13,783 bases of DNA, taken from contig CAKVEY010000026.1 of NCBI GenBank assembly GCA_934746185.1, positions 1 through 13,783 of the forward strand. Reading direction: 5' to 3'. The translations under genes and the position numbers were made by a program. The first letter of the stretch is position 1. Each line of letters begins with the position of its first letter. The notes beneath the pieces are model-generated. The model saw only the letters and a program-made list of their open reading frames with translations. It was not told the DNA's origin and did no database searches. The stretch is from an uncultured Clostridia bacterium (GTDB lineage Bacteria > Bacillota > Clostridia > Christensenellales > UBA1242). This document shows positions 1-6,795 of this stretch, in pieces.

Positions 1-280
1 TAATAATATTTATTTTAAAAAGGCATAGGCATATTAGATTTAATTTAAGATTATTATTTTTTATATACAAAATATAATTTCAATAATTAATTTTTTAGCA
101 ACAATAAATAATTAGGTTTTGTAAACTAACTTTTAATTTTATTGTCAATTTCCTTTAAATTAATAAATAATTAAATAATTAAATAATTAAATAATTAGAA
201 TTATTTTATATTTTTTACTTAAAATGTATAAATCAAAACTTTCCTTTATTTTAATCGATTTTTTATACTTTATAGATGTT
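1..280. other. Gene-poor A+T-rich stretch downstream of the first gene
   Basis: I see no credible coding frame, RNA gene or strong hairpin here. The stretch lies downstream of the minus-strand nucleotidyltransferase-fold gene, but no GC-rich stem followed by a T-run on the minus strand can be picked out, so that transcript's terminator is either further left or Rho-like. The only clear structure is the 8-base tandem repeat at 167-198, listed separately. Confidence 0.5.
167..198. repeat. Four-copy 8-base tandem repeat (ATAATTAA)
   Basis: The unit ATAATTAA is repeated four times head to tail, with one base changed in the last copy (final A to G). It lies in non-coding sequence about 80 bases beyond the stop codon of the first gene. 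It looks like a slippage-born A+T repeat; no function is evident. Confidence 0.8.
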
Positions 281-1252
281 TCATTGTTTCATCGTTTCAT
301 CACTTTGTTGATTTTGGTTGAATATCTCATCAATATTATTTAAAAACGTTTTTAAGTTTGTTAAAACTAATTTAATATCTCTTGTTGTTATATAGGGTTT
401 TGCGAATAGTTCGTAATCATCACAAATTAATTTATCAAGGCTACTATCTATAAATTCGTTTAATTTTTTTTCTTTAAAATTAATTAATAAATAGTTATAA
501 CTTTTTAGAAAAATATCGTAAATATAGTTATCATTTAATAACTCGTTTGGCAAGTTATACAATAGATTTTCATAAAAATATAAGTTTCTGCTAGCACAAA
601 TTTTTAATTTATTTATAAGAGTTAATTCGTTCTCTATTATTTTATAAAATCTTATTAAATTAAAGAAATTGCCGTTAGTTTGTTCATTTTTTTCTATTAA
701 ATTTTTATTCATTAAATTAAAATCAAAATTATATTTTTTGCCACGTATTGTAAAGGTTAAATAACTAGTATTTGGCTTTTTTTCTACAAAAAATAGACTA
801 AATTTATAATCTAAAAACCTAATATAAACACAATTTTTTCTGCGATAAAGTTTTAAATTTTGCCCTTTTAAAGTGCAATATTTAAACAATAAATTTATTA
901 ATGTTTCAGTAGTTGGTAAAAGACTTTTATTATAATTAAAAGTATCTACTAATAATTTTCCTATCTCGCCTTTCTTTTCTCGATTTTGGCTATAAGATAA
1001 GTCTTCCATATTAGCATAATATGTTTCAATCATAATATTTACAGCGTTTAAATAGTCAAAATTTGTTCCTAAATATTCATCTCCAACAAGTTTTAAGTCA
1101 AAAAATATTGCATTGTTATTTTCTTGTACAATTTCATTAAAAAATGGCAATAAAAATTCATTCAGTTTTTCTAAAACTAAATCAAATTCAGCGTCATTTT
1201 TTTGTGGGTTTTTTACAAAATTATCAATAAATAATTTTTGATTATTATCCAT
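281..1252 (-). CDS. Nucleotidyltransferase-fold protein (CD-NTase/OAS-like) with degenerate active site
   Basis: This 323-residue protein appears to be a diverged member of the nucleotidyltransferase superfamily related to bacterial CD-NTases. Residues 57-75 line up without gaps with the catalytic strand pattern G-S-x3-G-T-N-x5-D-x-D-I-M-I of active relatives: G57, G62, T63, N64 and the hydrophobic IMI are kept. The Ser is D58, and the two metal-binding Asp positions are A70 and N72. Residues 183-210 (NKNLIEKNEQTNGNFFNLIR onward) match the 'KN-x-x-TN...lvRiiKni' helix of the family. Residues 225-240 (YFYENLLYNLPNELLN) match its 'fliE-x-LvyNvPNe' helix. An enzyme lacking the DxD pair should not transfer nucleotides, so a binding, regulatory or relic role is inferred. 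The ATG overlaps the serS stop (TAATG), with AAGG in the end of serS, so translation is probably coupled. The family call rests on remembered motifs, not a search. Confidence 0.6.
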   Translation of the reverse strand: MDNNQKLFIDNFVKNPQKNDAEFDLVLEKLNEFLLPFFNEIVQENNNAIFFDLKLVGDEYLGTNFDYLNAVNIMIETYYANMEDLSYSQNREKKGEIGKLLVDTFNYNKSLLPTTETLINLLFKYCTLKGQNLKLYRRKNCVYIRFLDYKFSLFFVEKKPNTSYLTFTIRGKKYNFDFNLMNKNLIEKNEQTNGNFFNLIRFYKIIENELTLINKLKICASRNLYFYENLLYNLPNELLNDNYIYDIFLKSYNYLLINFKEKKLNEFIDSSLDKLICDDYELFAKPYITTRDIKLVLTNLKTFLNNIDEIFNQNQQSDETMKQ

Positions 1253-2538
1253 TATTTAACCTTTTCTATTCTTTCTATGCCACCCATATATGGTCTTAAA
1301 ACTTCTGGCACTGTAATAGAACCATCTTCATTATAATTGTTTTCAAGTAGTGCGATTAATCCCCTAGGACTAGCTAAAACAGTGTTATTTAATGTATAAA
1401 CAAATTTTGTTCCATCTTTTCCTTTGCTTCTAATTCCTAATCTTCGAGCTTGAGCATCACCTAAGGTTGAGCAAGAACCAACTTCAAAGTATTTTTGTTG
1501 TCTTGGGCTCCACGCTTCAATATCGCAAGATTTCACCTTTAAATCGGCCAAATCGCCACTGCAACATTCTAATTGTCTTACAGGAATATTCATATTTCTA
1601 AAAACTTCAACAGTATAAGACCACATTTTGTTGTACCAGTCCATACTTTCTTCTGGTTTACATAAAACTATCATTTCTTGTTTTTCAAATTGATGTACAC
1701 GATACAATCCCCGTTCTTCTAATCCGTGAGCACCACCTTCTTTTCTAAAACAAGGAGAATATGATGTTAATGTTATAGGTAATTCTTCTTCTTTTATAAT
1801 TTGGTCTTTAAATCTACCAATCATAGAATGTTCACTAGTACCAATCAAATAAAGGTCCTCGCCTTCTATTTTATACATCATTGCGTCCATTTCAGCAAAA
1901 CTCATAACGCCAGTAACAACATCACTTCTTATCATAAATGGTGGAATAGCATAAGTAAAGCCTTTATTAATCATAAAATCTCTTGCATAAGCAATCATTG
2001 CTTCGTGAAGTCTTGCTGCATTTCCTAACAAATAATAAAAACCATTGCCACTTGTTCTACCAGCACTTTCTTTATCTAATCCATTAATACCTTCTAAAAT
2101 ATCGGCATTATAAGGAATTTCGTAACTAGGAACTTTTGGCTCGCCAAATCTTTGAACTTCAACATTTTCGCTATCGTCTTTGCCAACAGGAACACTTGCA
2201 TCAATAATATTTGGAATAACCATCATAATTTTTTTAACTTTTTCTTCAATTTCAGCTTGTTTATTTTCGGCTTCAACAAGTTTTTCAGCGTCTAATCTTA
2301 CTTTTTCTTTTATTTCTTCGGCTTCGGCAAATTTCTTTTCTTTCATAAGCATACCAACTTGACCAGAAAGAGTTTTTCTTTCAGCACGCAAATTATCGCC
2401 TAATTGTTTTAATTCTCGATTTTGTTTATCAAGTTCAATAACTTCGTCAACCAAAGGTAATTTTTGGTCTTGAAATTTCTTTTTAATGTTTTCTTTTACC
2501 AATTCTGGATTTTTTCTAATTAATTCTATGTCTATCAT
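1252..2538 (-). CDS. serS: Seryl-tRNA synthetase with archaeal/eukaryotic-like active-site motifs
   Basis: This cytoplasmic enzyme charges tRNA-Ser in two steps via seryl-adenylate. The 428 residues match the usual bacterial length. Residues 1-105 form the N-terminal coiled-coil tRNA-binding arm, starting with the typical MIDIELIRKNPELVKENI. The class II core follows: motif 1 near 196-209, a serine-pocket T-x-E at 234-236 (TSEHS), motif 2 at 262-289 (CFRKEGGAHG...RVHQFEKQE) and motif 3 at 383-400, with R392. Motif 3 reads LNNTVLASPR instead of the usual bacterial LNGSGLAvGR, and TSEHS replaces TAEVP. Both variants resemble archaeal/eukaryotic SerRS. The C-terminus (PEVLRPYMGG) is bacterial-looking. 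The start is supported by GGAG at 2545-2548, six bases before the ATG. It is first in an operon with the nucleotidyltransferase-fold gene. The predicted leader is only about 30 bases, so no T-box is present. Confidence 0.95.
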   Translation of the reverse strand: MIDIELIRKNPELVKENIKKKFQDQKLPLVDEVIELDKQNRELKQLGDNLRAERKTLSGQVGMLMKEKKFAEAEEIKEKVRLDAEKLVEAENKQAEIEEKVKKIMMVIPNIIDASVPVGKDDSENVEVQRFGEPKVPSYEIPYNADILEGINGLDKESAGRTSGNGFYYLLGNAARLHEAMIAYARDFMINKGFTYAIPPFMIRSDVVTGVMSFAEMDAMMYKIEGEDLYLIGTSEHSMIGRFKDQIIKEEELPITLTSYSPCFRKEGGAHGLEERGLYRVHQFEKQEMIVLCKPEESMDWYNKMWSYTVEVFRNMNIPVRQLECCSGDLADLKVKSCDIEAWSPRQQKYFEVGSCSTLGDAQARRLGIRSKGKDGTKFVYTLNNTVLASPRGLIALLENNYNEDGSITVPEVLRPYMGGIERIEKVK

Positions 2539-2569
2539 ATTTCGCTCCGTTTTATTTATATATAAATAA

Positions 2570-2598
2570 ATGATAATAAACTAAGCAAACTTTGTCAA
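2570..2598 (-). promoter_or_regulatory. Sigma-A-type promoter of serS
   Basis: On the minus strand, TTGACA (2593-2598) is separated by 17 bases from TATCAT (2570-2575). Transcription would begin near 2563 and give a roughly 25-base leader ending in the GGAG ribosome site. Confidence 0.6.
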
Positions 2599-2646
2599 AC
2601 AAAATAAACAAGTTGTAAAAAAACTTGCAATTTGCTTTATTTTTTA

Positions 2647-2690
2647 AGTTTGCATAGTATATCGCATAGTACTATGCGTAGTACTACGCA
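2647..2690. repeat. Nested palindrome cluster between divergent promoters
   Basis: Two perfect 16-base palindromes overlap by four bases: CGCATAGTACTATGCG (2663-2678) and TGCGTAGTACTACGCA (2675-2690). Read another way, they are a degenerate 12-base direct repeat. Just to the left lies AGTTTGCATAGTATA (2647-2661), which recurs in inverted orientation at 11175-11189. The cluster lies between the divergent serS and recombinase promoters and overlaps neither hexamer set. It could be an operator, a REP-like element or a recombinase binding site; the sequence alone does not decide. Confidence 0.7.
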
Positions 2691-2714
2691 ATCAATAAAA
2701 TTAATAAAAATTAT

Positions 2715-2742
2715 TTGATTTTGCACCAAAATATGATATAAT
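2715..2742 (+). promoter_or_regulatory. Extended -10 promoter of the recombinase gene, predicted leaderless
   Basis: TTGATT (2715-2720) is followed after 16 bases by a perfect TATAAT (2737-2742), preceded by the extended -10 element TG-A. The ATG is at 2749, six bases after the -10, so the expected transcription start falls on or next to the start codon. There is no Shine-Dalgarno sequence. Confidence 0.7.
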
Positions 2743-2748
2743 ATAAGT

Positions 2749-3801
2749 ATGAACGATTATTTTACTGAAAGAAATAATAAAAATGCTATATTATTAAAAA
2801 AAATAAAAAGCGAACTTCCCTTTTTTTGTGAAGAGTTTTTTCTAGGTATTGATAGCAAAACTAGTATGCTAACAAAAGTAAACTATGCAAGAGATTTAAA
2901 GATTTTTTTCAATTTTTTAGTTACCGAAGTTTATGAATTTAATGATAAAAAAATAAAAGATTTAACCTTAGATGACTTAAACAAAATTACATCAACTCAC
3001 CTTGAACTTTATTTAGATTATTTAAGTTATTATGTTGATGACGAAAATTTAAGCCGTACAAACTCTAATAAAACTAAGGCAAGAAAACTATCTAGTTTAA
3101 GGTCTTTCTTTAAATATATGTACAAAAAAGAGCATATTAAAGAGAATGTTACAACAAAAATTGATGTGCCAAAAATAAACGATAAAGAAATTATTAGATT
3201 AGACATTAATGAAGTCGTTAAAATGTTAAATCTTGCCGAAAATGGCGAAGGTTTTACAAAAAATCAAAAAGCATTTTTTGAAAAAACAAAAGAAAGAGAT
3301 TTTGCTATGCTTAGTTTGTTTTTAGGAACAGGCATTCGTATAAGTGAACTAGTTGGATTAAACATAAAAGATTTCAACTTTGAAGATAATAGTTTTGTTG
3401 TTACTCGAAAAGGTGGCAACCGAATGATTTTATATTATTCTAATGAAGTTAAAACTGCTCTAATTAATTACTTAAATTACAGAAAAGAAAAGGATAAAAA
3501 TATTAGTGATGACGAACCATTTTTCATTTCACTACAAAACAAAAGAATAAATGTAAGAAGCGTTGAAAATTTAGTAAAAAAATACGCAAAAGTTGTTACA
3601 CCTTTAAAGAAAATAACACCACATAAATTACGTTCTACCTTTGGCACTAACTTATACCAAGAAACAAAAGATATTTATGTTGTAGCCGAAGTTTTAGGTC
3701 ATAAAGATATAAACACAACCCGTAAACACTACGCTGCATTAAGCGAAAACATAAGGCGTGAAGCATTAACTAATGTTAAACTACGAGATGATGACGAATA
3801 A
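2749..3801 (+). CDS. Tyrosine recombinase/integrase of the Xer type
   Basis: This protein catalyses site-specific DNA strand exchange. Residues 30-130 form a SAM-like N-terminal DNA-binding domain (the LTKVNYARDLKIFFNFL segment is typical). Residues 150-350 are the catalytic domain with the full active site: R197 in GTGIRISEL, K221 in TRKGG, H292 and R295 in PHKLRSTFGTNLY, H318 in LGHKD and nucleophile Y328 in KHYA. At 350 residues it is longer than XerC/XerD (about 300), with a longer N-terminal region and an insert near 160-180. No phage, IS or att-like genes flank it, so it could be a chromosomal Xer-type enzyme or a solitary integrase. It is transcribed alone, divergently from serS and convergently to rnhA. 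The start has no ribosome site; the close -10 suggests a leaderless mRNA. Confidence 0.93.
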   Translation: MNDYFTERNNKNAILLKKIKSELPFFCEEFFLGIDSKTSMLTKVNYARDLKIFFNFLVTEVYEFNDKKIKDLTLDDLNKITSTHLELYLDYLSYYVDDENLSRTNSNKTKARKLSSLRSFFKYMYKKEHIKENVTTKIDVPKINDKEIIRLDINEVVKMLNLAENGEGFTKNQKAFFEKTKERDFAMLSLFLGTGIRISELVGLNIKDFNFEDNSFVVTRKGGNRMILYYSNEVKTALINYLNYRKEKDKNISDDEPFFISLQNKRINVRSVENLVKKYAKVVTPLKKITPHKLRSTFGTNLYQETKDIYVVAEVLGHKDINTTRKHYAALSENIRREALTNVKLRDDDE

Positions 3802-3842
3802 CAACGTGATATTAAATAAACAAATAATTAGCAGTGATAAAA

Positions 3843-3894
3843 ATAGATAGATAGATAGATAGATAGATAGTTAGTTAGTTAGTTAGTTAGTTAA
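3843..3894. repeat. Compound tetranucleotide microsatellite (ATAG)7-(TTAG)5
   Basis: Seven exact ATAG copies (3843-3870) run directly into five exact TTAG copies (3871-3890) and one TTAA. Degenerate TTGA/TTAA units continue to about 3911. The array lies in the 341-base gap between the convergent recombinase and rnhA genes; apart from this array and the terminator at 4090-4124 I see nothing else there. Such pure tetramer arrays are prone to slipped-strand length change, but no coding frame or promoter hexamers overlap it, so a phase-variation role is not supported. Confidence 0.9.
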
Positions 3895-4089
3895 GTTGAT
3901 TGATTAATTAAATAAACAATAAACAAACATATATTATTTCAAAATAATAAAAGTTTTAAGTTAATTAATTATAAAATTAATATTACATAGTATATATAAC
4001 ACATAATAAGTTTATAAAAGTTATAGTTTATCTTAATGTTATTCTTATTGTTATTTATTTTATTGTTAAAAATCAAATTGTAAATATTA

Positions 4090-4124
4090 AAAAGAGTTAC
4101 CGTTTAAAGTAACTCCTTTTTTTT
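4090..4124. terminator. Bidirectional intrinsic terminator, recombinase / rnhA
   Basis: Stem GAGTTAC (4094-4100) pairs with GTAACTC (4109-4115) around an 8-base loop. It is followed on the plus strand by C and eight T, and on the minus strand by TTTTT. It lies between convergent genes and can end both transcripts. Confidence 0.85.
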
Positions 4125-4142
4125 AATTTTAATAATTAGTCT

Positions 4143-4619
4143 TCATTTTTCTTGTTTTGGTGGATTATCGCTTCCCTTATGTTTTTCTATTTCGCCAGTT
4201 GCCAAACTATCACAAATATTATTATATTCATTATCGGCGTGCCCTTTTACTTTAATAAATTTATAGTTATGTTTTTCTAATATTTTAATCAGTTCTAACC
4301 ACAATTCTTTATTTGCAACTGCTTTTTTTTGAGAGTTTTTAAAACCGTTTTTTTGCCAATTTTCTATCCAATTTTGGTTAAACGCATTACAAACATAGGC
4401 ACTATCGCTATAAATAGATAAATTACAAGGTTTATTTATTGCTTTAACACCCTCAATAACTGCCGTAAGTTCCATTATATTATTAGTAGTCGATTCGCTA
4501 TAACCACTCATTCTTTTTTCTTTTGATTTACACATTAAAACAAATCCCCAACCACCAGGCCCTGGATTTCCACTACAAGCACCATCTGTATATAAATCTA
4601 CATTTAATAAATTTTCCAT
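4143..4619 (-). CDS. rnhA: Ribonuclease HI
   Basis: This enzyme degrades the RNA strand of RNA:DNA hybrids (R-loops, Okazaki primers) in the cytoplasm. The 158 residues span one RNase H domain with all catalytic carboxylates: D12 in YTDGACSGNPGPGG, E50 in NNIMELTA, D72 in YSDSAYV and D137 in CDSLA. H127 lies in the flexible KGHADN loop, and the basic handle (NWQKNGFKNSQKK, about 87-99) is present, making this the E. coli-like type HI. A longer frame begins at a GTG (4623-4625), but that GTG is part of the AGGTGG ribosome site in TAGGTGGTTATG, so the ATG at 4619 is preferred. The upstream ASCH gene's TAG stop also contributes to this ribosome site, tying translation of the two genes together. 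Confidence 0.96.
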   Translation of the reverse strand: MENLLNVDLYTDGACSGNPGPGGWGFVLMCKSKEKRMSGYSESTTNNIMELTAVIEGVKAINKPCNLSIYSDSAYVCNAFNQNWIENWQKNGFKNSQKKAVANKELWLELIKILEKHNYKFIKVKGHADNEYNNICDSLATGEIEKHKGSDNPPKQEK

Positions 4620-4625
4620 AACCAC

Positions 4626-4964
4626 CTAAATAACTTTAATTTCTATTGCACAAACGCCAAAATTCTTTTGTTCTTCTACTGAATAATAAATATTCATATC
4701 TTCTGGGCTTGCGATTTCATTTTTCTTATAACCTAATTTTGTTTTATCAAAATTATTATACAACTCTTCAAAATTTTTAAATAATTTTATACTTAAAACT
4801 TTAGTTTTTAATTTTTCATTTGTTACTATATTTGTAAATATAATTTCATCGCCCAATTTTATTAATTTTCTTTTATCATCATATAGTCGCATCTCGATTG
4901 TCTTTTCTTTATTTTTTATAGAATTAAAAGGTTTTTGTTGTAATTTTAAATTATGAATTTCCAT
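4626..4964 (-). CDS. ASCH-domain protein (PUA-like fold)
   Basis: This 112-residue protein consists of essentially one ASCH domain, a PUA-like beta-barrel associated with RNA or modified-nucleoside binding. The family signature is clear: FNSIKNKEKTIEMRLYDDKR (residues 13-32), then KLIKLGDEIIF, followed by a hydrophobic strand (TKVLSIKLF) and a C-terminal strand ending in AIEIKVI. Known relatives include small ASCH proteins such as YqfB, an N4-acetylcytidine amidohydrolase, but the same activity cannot be claimed here. It is the first gene of a two-gene unit with rnhA, and its TAG stop is built into the rnhA ribosome site, so a role connected with RNA is a reasonable inference. The ATG has no Shine-Dalgarno sequence and lies eight bases after a putative -10. 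Confidence 0.85.
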   Translation of the reverse strand: MEIHNLKLQQKPFNSIKNKEKTIEMRLYDDKRKLIKLGDEIIFTNIVTNEKLKTKVLSIKLFKNFEELYNNFDKTKLGYKKNEIASPEDMNIYYSVEEQKNFGVCAIEIKVI

Positions 4965-4972
4965 ATATTGAG

Positions 4973-4999
4973 TTTATAATAATAGTTAATTTTTGTCAA
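4973..4999 (-). promoter_or_regulatory. Promoter of the ASCH-rnhA operon, predicted leaderless
   Basis: On the minus strand, a consensus TTGACA (4994-4999) is followed by TATAAA (4973-4978) with a short 15-base spacer; TAAACT with a 17-base spacer (4971-4976) is an alternative -10. Either places the transcription start within a few bases of the ATG at 4964. Confidence 0.6.
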
Positions 5000-5017
5000 T
5001 TTAATAATATAAATATT

Positions 5018-5048
5018 AAAAAAAGTTCCAACTAAATAGAACTTTTTT
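5018..5048 (-). terminator. Intrinsic terminator of rny
   Basis: On the minus strand, AAAAAAGTTC pairs with GAACTTTTTT around a 10-base loop, and the second arm itself provides the U-tract. It lies 14 bases beyond the rny stop and just before the ASCH promoter, separating the two transcription units. Confidence 0.75.
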
Positions 5049-5061
5049 ATTAAATTATTTG

Positions 5062-6660
5062 TTATTTTGCATACTCAATGCAACGATTTTCTCTAATTAC
5101 ATTAACTTTTATTTGACCTGGATATTCCATTTCTTCTTCAATCTTTTTAGCAATATCTTTTGCAAGGAACATTGCATCATCATCTGTAATTTCTTCAGGT
5201 TTTACTATAACACGAACTTCTCTACCAGCACTAATAGCATAAGATTTATCAACGCCTTTAAAACTATCAGCAATGCTTTCTAATTGTTCTAATCGTTTAA
5301 TATAGTTTTCAATGCTTTCTCTTCTTGCACCTGGTCTTGAAGAACTTATAGCGTCAGCAACTTGAACTAAAACTGCTTCTACGCTATGAAACTCAACATC
5401 GCCGTGATGCGCTTCAATACAATGAATTACAGCTTCGCTTTCTTTATATTTTTTAGCTAAACTTACACCAATAGACACGTGAGTACCTTCGGTTTCGTGG
5501 TCTAATGCTTTTCCTAAATCGTGAAGTAATCCACCACGTTTAGCAACTTTAATATCTGCACCAACTTCGGCTGCTAAAAGCCCTGCAATATAGCAAACTT
5601 CCAAACTATGTTTTAATACATTTTGTCCATAACTTGTACGATATTTTAATCTACCTAATGTTTTAACAATTTCTGGGTGTAAACCATTAACATCTGCTTC
5701 AAACACTGCGTTTTCGCCTGCTTCCTTAATGCTTTGGTCTATATCTCTTTTAACTTTTTCAACAACTTCTTCAATTCTTGTTGGGTGGATTCTTCCGTCC
5801 ATCATTAATTTTTCCAAACTTTGTCTTGCAATTTCTCTTCTAATTGGGTCAAAAGCTGAAATTACAATAGTTTCAGGAGTGTCATCTATAATTAAATCAA
5901 CGCCAGTTGCGTTTTCTAGCGCTTTAATATTTCTACCTTCTCTACCTATAATTCTTCCCTTAATTTCTTCGTTAGGAAGAGTAACAGATGTTACAGTAAC
6001 TTCGCTTGTATGGTCTGTTGCACATCTTTGAATTGCTTGTGTTACAATATCTTGCGCCTTTTTGTTAGCAGTATCTCTTGCTTCTTCTTCAATATCTCTA
6101 ACCATTCTTGCAGCAGATTTTCTTGCTTCTTCGGTCATTTGATTAATAAGCATAGATTTTGCTTCTTCTTTACTTAAATTAGAAACCCTTTCTAATTCTT
6201 TACTAATATTATTTTTAGAAACTTCAAGTTCTTGTTTAGAGTTTTCTAATTCTTTTTGTTTTTCGTCAATTTCTAATTTAGATTTTTCAATTAAATCGCT
6301 TTTTAAATCTAATTGCTCTTCTTTCTTGTTTAAAAATTCTTCTTTTGCATAAACTTTTTCTTCGACTTTTTGAATTTCAAGTCTTCTTTCTCTAATTTCT
6401 TGATCTACTTCAATTTTAAGTTTATGTGCTTCTTCTTTCGCTTCTAAAACGGCTTCTTTTTTAACATTTCTAGCATCGCTATAAGCATCTTCTCTTATTT
6501 TAGCAGCATCGGCTTTTGCCCTAGCAAGTTTTGTGTCAACAACAATTTTCATTAACACAGCACCAGCAATTATGCCCACAACAAGACCAATACCTAACCA
6601 AAAAAGTATTGGACCAGCACCAACTGTAAAAATAGAAGCAGAAAGTATATTTAATTTCAT
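5062..6660 (-). CDS. rny: Ribonuclease Y, membrane-anchored endoribonuclease
   Basis: RNase Y initiates mRNA decay and RNA processing in Firmicutes. The 532 residues show the full family layout: an N-terminal membrane segment (about 15-40), a long Lys/Glu-rich coiled coil (about 45-200), a KH RNA-binding domain with the GRIIGREG loop (235-242) and an HD hydrolase domain with the metal-binding HD pair in GLLHDLGKALDHE (H380, D381; first His at H351). The C-terminal PGQIKVNVIRE is typical. The frame is open to an ATG at 6702, but the start at 6660 is preferred: AGGGG lies about eight bases upstream and the protein then begins right before the membrane helix. It is transcribed alone from its own promoter upstream, with a terminator at 5018-5048. 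Confidence 0.96.
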   Translation of the reverse strand: MKLNILSASIFTVGAGPILFWLGIGLVVGIIAGAVLMKIVVDTKLARAKADAAKIREDAYSDARNVKKEAVLEAKEEAHKLKIEVDQEIRERRLEIQKVEEKVYAKEEFLNKKEEQLDLKSDLIEKSKLEIDEKQKELENSKQELEVSKNNISKELERVSNLSKEEAKSMLINQMTEEARKSAARMVRDIEEEARDTANKKAQDIVTQAIQRCATDHTSEVTVTSVTLPNEEIKGRIIGREGRNIKALENATGVDLIIDDTPETIVISAFDPIRREIARQSLEKLMMDGRIHPTRIEEVVEKVKRDIDQSIKEAGENAVFEADVNGLHPEIVKTLGRLKYRTSYGQNVLKHSLEVCYIAGLLAAEVGADIKVAKRGGLLHDLGKALDHETEGTHVSIGVSLAKKYKESEAVIHCIEAHHGDVEFHSVEAVLVQVADAISSSRPGARRESIENYIKRLEQLESIADSFKGVDKSYAISAGREVRVIVKPEEITDDDAMFLAKDIAKKIEEEMEYPGQIKVNVIRENRCIEYAK

Positions 6661-6728
6661 TATACTTACCCCTATTTTATTAAAATTTATATATAAAAAC
6701 AATATGTTTAATTCTATATATATAATAA

Positions 6729-6757
6729 ATAGTAAAATAATTTAACAAAAAAGTCAA
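6729..6757 (-). promoter_or_regulatory. Probable sigma-A promoter of rny
   Basis: On the minus strand, TTGACT (6752-6757) and TACTAT (6729-6734) are separated by 17 bases. This gives a leader of about 60 bases before the AGGGG ribosome site. The -10 is a weaker match. I see no good terminator between thiI and this promoter, so some read-through from nifS-thiI into rny is possible. Confidence 0.5.
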
Positions 6758-6795
6758 ACAAAATTAAATATTTTTTTTGTTCGACCCTTTTTATA

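Noticed and set aside
1801..2362. Plus-strand open frames opposite serS
   Set aside because: They have no ribosome site or family features and are antisense to a fully conserved synthetase.
2647..2674. A chromosomal dif site next to the Xer-like recombinase
   Set aside because: One half matches the remembered Bacillus XerD arm at 9 of 11 bases, but the second half at the right 6-base spacing matches at only about 4 of 11. It is kept only as a weak part of the palindrome finding.
2539..2748. T-box riboswitch upstream of serS
   Set aside because: The best promoter leaves a leader of only about 25 bases, and no specifier-loop or antiterminator hairpins are visible.
281..3801. A small defence or mobile island (CD-NTase plus integrase)
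   Set aside because: The NTase active site is lost, no effector gene accompanies it, the recombinase is in a separate divergent unit, and the flanks show no att repeats or phage genes.
3843..3911. CRISPR-like or phase-variation repeat array
   Set aside because: The units are 4 bases with no spacers, and the array touches neither a coding frame nor promoter hexamers.
6661..6702. Fourteen extra N-terminal residues on RNase Y
   Set aside because: The upstream ATG lacks a ribosome site, while the ATG at 6660 follows AGGGG and gives the usual family N-terminus.
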